From positions 1-5,888 of the forward strand of contig JAFAQI010000247.1 in the NCBI GenBank assembly GCA_019246495.1: 5,888 nucleotides of DNA, given 5' to 3'. Origin of the DNA: Frankiales bacterium. GTDB lineage: Bacteria; Actinomycetota; Actinomycetes; JAFAQI01. The notes under the pieces are model-generated. The model was not told the origin of the DNA. It worked only from the letters and a program-made list of their open reading frames with translations, and did not search any database. This document shows, one piece after another, positions 1 through 4,587 of this stretch. The translations under genes were made by a program, and so were the position numbers. Every line of letters starts with the position of its first letter. Position 1 is the first letter of the stretch.

Positions 1-830
1 ACGACCGGTTCGGCGACGACGGCCGCGAGCTCGTGCGCGTGACTTGCCACGAGGCGCTCGAACTCGCTGACCCACGCCGGGTCGACGGGAGCGTCGAAGC
101 CGAGCGGCGGCGTCGGCGCGAACACCTGAGACGCGACCGCTCCGGAAAAGACATGGTGCATCCCCGTGACCGGGTCGCAGACCGACATCGCGGCGAACGT
201 GTCGCCGTGGTAGCCGCCGCGCAGCGCGAGGAGTCGTGTCTTCTCGGGTCGTCCGCGTGCTTGCCAGAACTGCACGGCCATCTTGATGCCGACCTCGACC
301 GCGACCGAGCCGGAGTCGCAGAAGAAGACGTGCTCGAGCGGTGCGGGCGTGATGGCCACGAGACGCTCGGCGAGCCGGATGGCCGGCTCGTGGGTGAGGC
401 CGCCGAACATCACGTGGGACATCCGGCCGAGTTGTTCGACCGCTGCCGCGTCGAGCGCGGGGTGGCGGTATCCGTGGATCGCGGCCCACCAGCTCGACAT
501 GCCGTCGACGAGCTCGCGGCCGTCACGCAACCGGAGTCGCACTCCCTGCGCGGAGTCCACGACGTACGGCGGCATCGTGGGTGGCAGCGGCGCGTAGGGG
601 TGCCAGACGTGACGGCGATCCAGGTCCGCGAGATTGGTCAGAGCGCCGTCGGCAGACGTGATCTCACCGTGGCGCGAGCAGCGTGCGGTCCAGCCGAACG
701 GGGTGACCTGCACGACCATCCGCCGGCCGCACTCGCCGCAGAACCTGGGTGGTTCGTGGACGAGCCGGTCGCGGCACGCGCGGTGGTCACCGGTGCTGAC
801 TTCTCCGCCGCAGCGGACGCAGTGGGTCAC
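1..830 (-). CDS. bioA: BsaP-BioA fusion: biotin synthase auxiliary domain joined to DAPA aminotransferase (3' partial)
   Basis: BioA is the PLP-dependent enzyme that converts KAPA to DAPA using S-adenosylmethionine as amino donor. The frame opens with GTG at 830, preceded by GAGG (836-839) at 5 nt spacing, 22 bp after the bioB stop, so the two are co-transcribed. Residues 1-60 form a small cysteine-rich domain (C4, C7, H16, C19, C31, C34, C51, H54) ending in [15 protein letters not shown], which I recognise as BsaP, the BioB helper known from mycobacteria. With no stop the frame continues into BioA from about residue 64: WHPY (76-79), MSSWW (111-115), [15 protein letters not shown] (139-149), [12 protein letters not shown] (169-180) and RGGYHGDT (204-211) match mycobacterial BioA substrate- and PLP-pocket motifs. 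No ATG, GTG or TTG codon lies between residues 59 and 76, so BioA has no separate start that would keep WHPY. The frame leaves the window after 276 codons, before the PLP lysine. I am confident of BioA and fairly confident of the BsaP domain. Confidence 0.9.
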   Translation of the reverse strand, partial: MTHCVRCGGEVSTGDHRACRDRLVHEPPRFCGECGRRMVVQVTPFGWTARCSRHGEITSADGALTNLADLDRRHVWHPYAPLPPTMPPYVVDSAQGVRLRLRDGRELVDGMSSWWAAIHGYRHPALDAAAVEQLGRMSHVMFGGLTHEPAIRLAERLVAITPAPLEHVFFCDSGSVAVEVGIKMAVQFWQARGRPEKTRLLALRGGYHGDTFAAMSVCDPVTGMHHVFSGAVASQVFAPTPPLGFDAPVDPAWVSEFERLVASHAHELAAVVAEPV

Positions 831-852
831 GGCAACCTCGCGACGCGGTCCA

Positions 853-1869
853 TCACAGCGACGCAGACAGCGCCTTGATCGGCATGCGCAGTTCGTCGAG
901 CAACGCGAAGTCGGCATCGGCCGGGCGCCCGAGAGTCGTGAGGTAGTTGCCGACGATCAGGGCGTTGACGCCACCGAGCAGGCCGTCGCGCGCACCGAGG
1001 TCGCCGAGGGTCACCTCGCGCCCGCCGGCGAACCGCAGGATCGTCCGCGGCAGCGCAAGCCGGAACGCACCGATCGCGCGCAGCGCGTCAGCCGACGACA
1101 GCACCGGCAGGTCGGCGAACGGCGTGCCGGGTCGCGGGTCGAGGAAGTTGAGCGGCACCTCGTCGGGACCGAGCTCGCCGAGCTGCGCGGCGAACTCCGC
1201 ACGCTGCGCGAGCGACTCACCCATGCCGAGGATGCCGCCGCAGCACACCTCCATCCCGGAGTCGCGGACGAGCCGCAGGGTGTCCCACCGCTCCTCCCAG
1301 GTGTGCGTGGTGACGACCGACGGGAAGTGCGAGCGGGCGGTCTCGAGGTTGTGGTTGTAACGATGCACGCCCATGTCGAGCAGCTGCTGCACCTGCTCGG
1401 GGGTGAGGATGCCGAGCGAGCAGGCGATCTGAATGTCGTTGCCGTCGGCGCGCACGGCTTCGATCGCAGCGCGGACGTCGTCGAGCAGCCGCTGGTCGGG
1501 ACCGCGGACCGCCGCGACGATGCAGAACTCGGTCGCTCCGGTGGCTCGAGTCTCGCGGGCGGCGCGGACGAGCGACGGTACGTCGAGGGTCGCCGCACGA
1601 ACCGGTGAGGCGAACTGGCCTGACTGCGAGCAGAAGTGACAGTCCTCCGGGCAGCCGCCGGTCTTGACCGAGACGATGCCCTCGACCTCGACCTCGTCCC
1701 CGCACCAGCGCCGGCGTACGGCGTGAGCGGCGGCGAGCAGCTCCGGGATCCGGTCGTCAGGAAGCTCGAGGCAGGCCAGCACCGACTTCTCGTCGAGGCC
1801 GCGGCCGCTTTCGAGAACGTCGTCGACGGCGCTGCCGAGGATGTCGGCGAGAGTTGAGGTGTTGGGCAC
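853..1869 (-). CDS. bioB: Biotin synthase BioB
   Basis: Radical-SAM enzyme that inserts sulfur into dethiobiotin to make biotin, the last step of the pathway. The product is 338 aa, close to the usual BioB length. The radical-SAM [4Fe-4S] motif CxxxCxxC is C73-C77-C80, in the context [18 protein letters not shown]. Cysteines matching the auxiliary-cluster ligands of the E. coli enzyme are C116 (EFCIVAA), C150 (ACSLGIL) and C209 ([12 protein letters not shown]), and R279 in LRFAGGRE is the likely arginine ligand. [10 protein letters not shown] (241-250) and the C-terminal [11 protein letters not shown] are also typical. The start is GTG at 1869. No clear Shine-Dalgarno precedes it, but CAGAAT (1881-1876, minus strand) lies 6 nt upstream, so a leaderless transcript is possible. 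The gene is first in the visible operon and is followed by the BsaP-BioA frame. Identity is essentially certain; the exact start is less so. Confidence 0.97.
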   Translation of the reverse strand: MPNTSTLADILGSAVDDVLESGRGLDEKSVLACLELPDDRIPELLAAAHAVRRRWCGDEVEVEGIVSVKTGGCPEDCHFCSQSGQFASPVRAATLDVPSLVRAARETRATGATEFCIVAAVRGPDQRLLDDVRAAIEAVRADGNDIQIACSLGILTPEQVQQLLDMGVHRYNHNLETARSHFPSVVTTHTWEERWDTLRLVRDSGMEVCCGGILGMGESLAQRAEFAAQLGELGPDEVPLNFLDPRPGTPFADLPVLSSADALRAIGAFRLALPRTILRFAGGREVTLGDLGARDGLLGGVNALIVGNYLTTLGRPADADFALLDELRMPIKALSASL

Positions 1870-1892
1870 GGGCGGATTCTGTCATCCGGCCC

Positions 1893-1953
1893 GGGCCGGC
1901 CGAGGGCGCGGCGCGGCTCGGGACGCCGCCGCGCTTAAGGCCTCGGCCGGGCC
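1893..1953. repeat. Long interrupted inverted repeat between bioB and tRNA-Arg
   Basis: CCGGCCGAGG (1896-1905) is the exact reverse complement of CCTCGGCCGG (1941-1950). Directly inside it GCGCGGC (1906-1912) pairs with GCCGCGC (1928-1934), leaving TTAAGG (1935-1940) as a bulge on one side and a 15-nt loop. Past one G-G mismatch two further G-C pairs are possible (1893-1894 with 1952-1953). The element lies between two divergently transcribed units, so it is not an ordinary end-of-gene terminator. It could be an operator, a leader structure or a small RNA; the sequence does not decide. Confidence 0.55.
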
Positions 1954-1961
1954 AATCGCCC

Positions 1962-1967
1962 TAACCT
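1962..1967 (+). promoter_or_regulatory. Possible -10 box for tRNA-Arg
   Basis: TAACCT fits the actinobacterial TANNNT -10 pattern and ends 8 nt before the mature 5' end of the tRNA. No convincing -35 is visible at 16-19 nt upstream, and the spacing leaves almost no leader, so this is a weak call. Confidence 0.25.
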
Positions 1968-1975
1968 GACAGAGC

Positions 1976-2049
1976 CCCCCTGTAGCTCAGTGGACTAGAG
2001 CGGCGGACTTCTAATCCGCGGGTCGCAGGTTCGAGTCCTGCCAGGGGGA
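1976..2049 (+). tRNA. tRNA-Arg (anticodon UCU)
   Basis: A complete cloverleaf of 74 nt. The acceptor stem CCCCCTG (1976-1982) pairs perfectly with CAGGGGG (2042-2048), and A2049 is the discriminator. The D-arm is GCTC/GAGC. The anticodon stem GCGGA/TCCGC encloses the loop CTTCTAA with anticodon TCT at 2010-2012, which reads AGA and AGG arginine codons. The T-arm is GCAGG-TTCGAGT-CCTGC. The 3' CCA is not encoded (CGC follows), so it must be added after transcription. AGA and AGG are rare codons in such a GC-rich genome. Confidence 0.97.
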
Positions 2050-2138
2050 CGCGCAGGGTGTGCGCCCAACGTGTATTGCCCCCGTTCAATGACCCGCTTA
2101 CGGTGAGCAGCCAGTGCGCCGTTGCTGCGGGGGGCGGA

Positions 2139-2939
2139 GTGTCGGAAGACGTCGAATCTCTTCACGCATCCGAGCCGACCGCGACGTCCGGTGGTGCTGG
2201 CAGGCTGACCCGCTGGGCATGGGCGGCTGTGATCTGCATTGGAGTCTCTGCGGCCGTCGCGATCATCGGCATCACCGCAGAACTGAATCGCGCGAGCCTG
2301 GTCCATCGGGCAATCGCGGACCCGGGCACCGTCACTCGCGCTGAGCTTGTGCAAGCGGACGACCGCTACGGCTTCGCCGCACTGCTCGCCCTAGCGATGT
2401 TTGGCGTGACCGCAGCGGCGTTCATCACGTGGCAGTACCGGACAGTCCGACGCCTCACGGCGATCCGGCCAATCGCGTTCCGTCATCGGCCAGGCTGGGC
2501 GATCGGCGGCTGGTTCGTACCGTTCCTCAATCTGGTGCGACCGAAGCAGATGATGGACGACGCCTGGCTCGCCACGGACCGCGGTTGGGAGCGGTCCGAC
2601 CGCCCCCCGATGGCGTTCCACCTCTGGTGGGCGGCCTGGCTGCTGTCGAATTTCGTCGACGGGTTCGCCGTACGGGCTTTCGACCGCTCGTCCGCAACGG
2701 GCTTGATCGACGCCGACCACACAGCGGCGGTAGGCGACGCCCTCACCGTCGTCGCGGCGGTTCTGGGCATCTGGTCGGTCTGGCTGCTGGACCGCGCGGC
2801 CGGGGCGAGCACCGGTGCCGACCCTGGCGCGCGCCCCGCCGAATCCCGCGTCCCTCGTTCGACACGGTTCAGCCGGCGCATCGATGTCGGCCCCGGACCG
2901 GGCAGGGGTGAGCCGCTGCCACCGAGCCGCTCCTTCTGA
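2139..2939 (+). CDS. DUF4328 domain-containing multi-pass membrane protein
   Basis: Function unknown. I chose the GTG at 2139 (266 aa) because a purine-rich GGGGGGCGGA stretch lies directly upstream. In-frame GTGs at 2103 and 2058 are possible, but the latter lies only 9 nt after tRNA-Arg. Hydrophobic segments are at about residues 26-46, 79-97, 160-178 and 199-217, plus a shorter one at 119-133. The core FITWQYRTVRRLTAI (95-109), RHRPGWAIGGWFVPFLNLVRPKQMMDDAW (115-143) and FHLWWAAWLLSN (160-171) matches the DUF4328 pattern common in Actinobacteria: a W-x-Y-R segment, then P-G-W-A-x-G-G-W-F-x-P-x-x-N-L-x-R-P, then a W-W-x-x-W-L-L helix. The C-terminal 45 residues are rich in Arg, Pro and Gly and look disordered. 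Neighbours (tRNA-Arg before, orn after) give no functional hint. Confident of the gene and family, not of the start or role. Confidence 0.85.
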   Translation: MSEDVESLHASEPTATSGGAGRLTRWAWAAVICIGVSAAVAIIGITAELNRASLVHRAIADPGTVTRAELVQADDRYGFAALLALAMFGVTAAAFITWQYRTVRRLTAIRPIAFRHRPGWAIGGWFVPFLNLVRPKQMMDDAWLATDRGWERSDRPPMAFHLWWAAWLLSNFVDGFAVRAFDRSSATGLIDADHTAAVGDALTVVAAVLGIWSVWLLDRAAGASTGADPGARPAESRVPRSTRFSRRIDVGPGPGRGEPLPPSRSF

Positions 2940-3004
2940 CGTTGCGCCAGCGGTTCGGCCCGTGTCCCACTAGCCACCGGACCGATTAGGGGCAACGTTG
3001 CGCT

Positions 3005-3010
3005 TAGGGT
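3005..3010 (+). promoter_or_regulatory. Possible -10 box of orn
   Basis: TAGGGT fits TANNNT and ends 8 nt before the GTG start of orn at 3019, the spacing expected for a leaderless transcript. GAGG (3011-3014) could instead act as a ribosome binding site, at a tight 4 nt spacing. No good -35 hexamer is seen. Confidence 0.35.
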
Positions 3011-3018
3011 GAGGCCTC

Positions 3019-3642
3019 GTGACCGAGCCGCTCGTGTGGATCGACTGCGAGATGACGGGCCTCGATCCGGTGAACGACGTGCTGGTCGAGGTTGCTGTCG
3101 TCGTGACGGACAGCGAGCTGACGATCCTGGACGACGGGCTCGACATCCTGATCGCGACGGATCCCGCGAAGCTCGCGGCGATGTCCGACGTGGTCCGCGA
3201 GATGCACACCGCGTCCGGCCTGCTCGAGGCGCTCGCGGGGGCAACGACGTCGCTGGAGGACGCCGAGCAGCAGGTGCTCGACTATGTGCAGCGGTTCGTG
3301 CCGGAACGACGCAAGGCGCCGCTGTGCGGCAACTCGATCGCGACGGACCGCACGTTTCTGTCGCGCTACATGCCGCGGTTGGACGACCATCTCCATTACC
3401 GGATGGTGGACGTCTCGAGCATCAAGGAGCTGGCCCGGCGCTGGTATCCGCGGGCGTATTTCAACGCTCCCGCCAAGACGGGTGGGCACCGGGCGCTGGC
3501 GGACATCGTCGACTCGATCACGGAGCTGCGCTACTACCGGGCTGCTGTCTTCGTGCCGGCGCCCGGCCCGGACACCGACACCGCGCGGGCAGCCGCGCAG
3601 CTCGCCGTCACCCCGCCGCCGGGCAACGTCGCCCCGGACTGA
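3019..3642 (+). CDS. orn: Oligoribonuclease Orn (3'-5' exonuclease, DEDDh family)
   Basis: Cytoplasmic 3'-5' exoribonuclease that finishes RNA turnover by degrading di- and oligonucleotides to mononucleotides, including pGpG released from c-di-GMP. The GTG start gives 207 aa. The catalytic DEDDh residues are all visible: D9 and E11 in VWIDCEMTGLD, D110 in GNSIATDRTFL, and H157 with D162 in GGHRALADIVDSI. Other Orn hallmarks are YRMVDVSSIKELARRWYP (127-144) and the closing ITELRYYRAAVF (167-178). Residues 179-207 form a Pro/Ala-rich tail absent from the roughly 180-aa E. coli protein; such tails are usual in actinobacterial homologues. tRNA-His follows 42 bp downstream on the same strand, an order also known from Mycobacterium. 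Identity is certain in practice. Confidence 0.97.
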   Translation: MTEPLVWIDCEMTGLDPVNDVLVEVAVVVTDSELTILDDGLDILIATDPAKLAAMSDVVREMHTASGLLEALAGATTSLEDAEQQVLDYVQRFVPERRKAPLCGNSIATDRTFLSRYMPRLDDHLHYRMVDVSSIKELARRWYPRAYFNAPAKTGGHRALADIVDSITELRYYRAAVFVPAPGPDTDTARAAAQLAVTPPPGNVAPD

Positions 3643-3654
3643 GGTCCCGGCGGC

Positions 3655-3660
3655 TAGACT
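3655..3660 (+). promoter_or_regulatory. Probable -10 box of tRNA-His
   Basis: TAGACT, 12 nt after the orn stop codon, fits the actinobacterial -10 consensus. It would start transcription near 3667, giving a short leader that contains a small hairpin (CGGCC 3668-3672, GGCCG 3676-3680) before the tRNA. No clear -35 is visible, and co-transcription with orn is also possible. Confidence 0.4.
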
Positions 3661-3684
3661 CTGGACGCGGCCTCAGGCCGTCAT

Positions 3685-3761
3685 GGTGGGTGTAGCTCAG
3701 CTGGTAGAGCACCGGGTTGTGGTCCCGGGTGTCGTGGGTTCAAGTCCCATCACTCACCCCA
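3685..3761 (+). tRNA. tRNA-His (anticodon GUG), CCA encoded
   Basis: A full cloverleaf. The acceptor stem GTGGGTG (3686-3692) pairs with CACTCAC (3751-3757) with one G-T wobble. G3685 provides the extra G-1 that marks tRNA-His and faces the discriminator C3758. The D-arm is GCTC/GAGC. The anticodon stem CCGGG/CCCGG encloses TTGTGGT with anticodon GTG at 3719-3721. The T-arm is GTGGG-TTCAAGT-CCCAT. The 3' CCA is encoded at 3759-3761, unlike the tRNA-Arg in this window. Confidence 0.97.
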
Positions 3762-3762
3762 T

Positions 3763-3800
3763 TCGGACCCGCAGGTCATCGGCCTGCGGGTCCGACTTCT
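3763..3800. terminator. Terminator hairpin between tRNA-His and the converging tetR gene
   Basis: A perfect 13-bp stem, TCGGACCCGCAGG (3763-3775) with CCTGCGGGTCCGA (3783-3795), and a 7-nt loop. It begins right after the tRNA-His CCA and ends 14 nt short of the tetR stop on the other strand, so it can serve both transcripts. The following CTTCT has only a weak T content, as is common for terminators in GC-rich Actinobacteria. Confidence 0.85.
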
Positions 3801-3809
3801 CCTCGTGGG

Positions 3810-4457
3810 TCACGCTGATGATGCGGTGTCCCCCGCGACGTACTGCATGTCGCCGTATTCGAAGCCGAGCGACCATTCCAAGCCTCGCGCCTGGCCCTGC
3901 ATGAAGGCGGCTGCGATTTCGTCGACGCTGCCGCTGAGGTCGCCGCTCAGCCATCGTTCGATGACGTGGACGAGTGCTCCGACGAAGGCGGCGGTGATGA
4001 CGGTCATAGGCTGCCGCGGGGTCTTGTTCATGCGCTCGACGCCGGTCGTGAACACAGCGGCGGCGGTGTCGGTGAAGGCGGCGAGGAGCGTGCCTCGGGC
4101 GCCCGCGCCGCCTTCACCGGTGATGAGCAGCCGGTAGAGGGCGGGGTGCGCGTCGACGTGCCTGAGGATGGCTGCGATGCCGCTGCCGGTGTAAGCAGGC
4201 GGGTCCTGCCATGAGTTGCCGGCGACGACAGCCGTGAGGTCGTTCATGAGCTGGACGTTCGCCGACGAGAGCAGGTCATCTTTGTCCCGATAGTGGGCGT
4301 AGAACGTCGCGCGAGCGACGTCTGCGGCAGTGACGATGTCTTCGACGGTGATCTCGCCGTAGGGGCGGTCCGCGATCAGCTGAACCAACGCCGCGTGCAA
4401 GGCGGCACGCGACTTGCGCTGCCGACGGTCGATCTTGGCCGTGGAGACGTCAACCAC
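3810..4457 (-). CDS. TetR/AcrR-family transcriptional regulator
   Basis: A DNA-binding repressor-type protein of 215 aa from the GTG at 4457. The N-terminal DNA-binding domain covers residues 9-63: helix 1 DRRQRKSRAALHAALVQLI, then the helix-turn-helix ITVEDIVTAADVARATFYAHYRDKDDLL (36-63), the classic TetR pattern. The rest (from about 64) is a helical ligand-binding and dimerisation domain with no recognised ligand signature. Start choice: GATATA (4471-4466) ends 8 nt before GTG 4457, suggesting leaderless translation. ATG at 4475 (221 aa) is the alternative; neither has a Shine-Dalgarno. An ORF extending to 4589 is open but would overlap the start of the divergent gene. The gene is divergent from the GGDEF gene with shared regulatory DNA, so it probably controls that gene and itself. 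The family call is firm; the target is inferred. Confidence 0.93.
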   Translation of the reverse strand: MVDVSTAKIDRRQRKSRAALHAALVQLIADRPYGEITVEDIVTAADVARATFYAHYRDKDDLLSSANVQLMNDLTAVVAGNSWQDPPAYTGSGIAAILRHVDAHPALYRLLITGEGGAGARGTLLAAFTDTAAAVFTTGVERMNKTPRQPMTVITAAFVGALVHVIERWLSGDLSGSVDEIAAAFMQGQARGLEWSLGFEYGDMQYVAGDTASSA

Positions 4458-4465
4458 ATTTGATG

Positions 4466-4494
4466 TATATCGCATCTGATAGCGACCGGCACAA
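4466..4494 (-). promoter_or_regulatory. Predicted tetR promoter (TTGTGC-N17-GATATA)
   Basis: On the minus strand TTGTGC (4494-4489) and GATATA (4471-4466) are separated by exactly 17 nt. The predicted transcription start falls at or next to GTG 4457, supporting a leaderless message. A short inverted repeat, GATG (4476-4473) and CATC (4465-4462), straddles the -10 and could be an operator half-site pair. Confidence 0.5.
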
Positions 4495-4497
4495 CCG

Positions 4498-4526
4498 TTG
4501 ACGTACATCATGTCTGGCAGTATCTT
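4498..4526 (+). promoter_or_regulatory. Predicted promoter of the GGDEF gene (TTGACG-N17-TATCTT)
   Basis: TTGACG (4498-4503) and TATCTT (4521-4526) are separated by 17 nt, a good match to the housekeeping sigma consensus, with a predicted start near 4533. The -35 lies only 3 bp from the -35 of the divergent tetR promoter. Confidence 0.6.
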
Positions 4527-4531
4527 CTGCC
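4516..4531. promoter_or_regulatory. Candidate operator: inverted repeat GGCAG-N6-CTGCC over the -10 box
   Basis: GGCAG (4516-4520) and CTGCC (4527-4531) are perfect inverted halves whose 6-nt spacer is exactly the -10 hexamer TATCTT of the GGDEF promoter. A dimeric regulator bound here would block RNA polymerase. The divergent TetR protein is the obvious candidate, but this is inference. Confidence 0.4.
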
Positions 4532-4564
4532 GGACTCCCTGACTGTTGTCTGACACGGAGTCCG
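4531..4564. repeat. 8-bp inverted repeat at the predicted 5' end of the GGDEF mRNA
   Basis: CGGACTCC (4531-4538) and GGAGTCCG (4557-4564) are exact reverse complements with an 18-nt interior. The interior contains TGTC-T-GACA (4547-4555), a second small palindrome. With transcription starting near 4533 the mRNA would begin with this stem-loop, 13 nt before the ribosome binding site. It could equally be a second operator. Confidence 0.45.
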
Positions 4565-4587
4565 ATAAGGGCGGGTGGAAGGGCGAC

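Noticed and set aside
33..1608. Long plus-strand ORFs (33-878 and 634-1608)
   Set aside because: They are antisense to bioB and BsaP-BioA, whose protein motifs are unmistakable. Long open frames on the opposite strand are expected at this GC content, and the products have Arg-rich composition without recognisable domains.
2051..2065. Small hairpin GCGCA-GGGTG-TGCGC after tRNA-Arg as a terminator
   Set aside because: Only five pairs and no T-rich tail; too weak to call.
2058..2138. Upstream GTG start at 2058 for the DUF4328 protein
   Set aside because: It lies 9 nt from the tRNA-Arg 3' end with no ribosome binding site. GTG 2139 is better supported.
1976..2138. tRNA-Arg as the attachment site of an integrated element
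   Set aside because: No integrase gene, no repeated tRNA 3' end and no foreign-looking genes follow; the DUF4328 protein is a normal actinobacterial gene.
1995..2354. Minus-strand ORF of 119 aa ending in PGRTRTCDPRIRSPPL
   Set aside because: The C-terminus is the antisense translation of tRNA-Arg, a peptide that recurs in databases as a spurious product. The rest is antisense to the DUF4328 gene.
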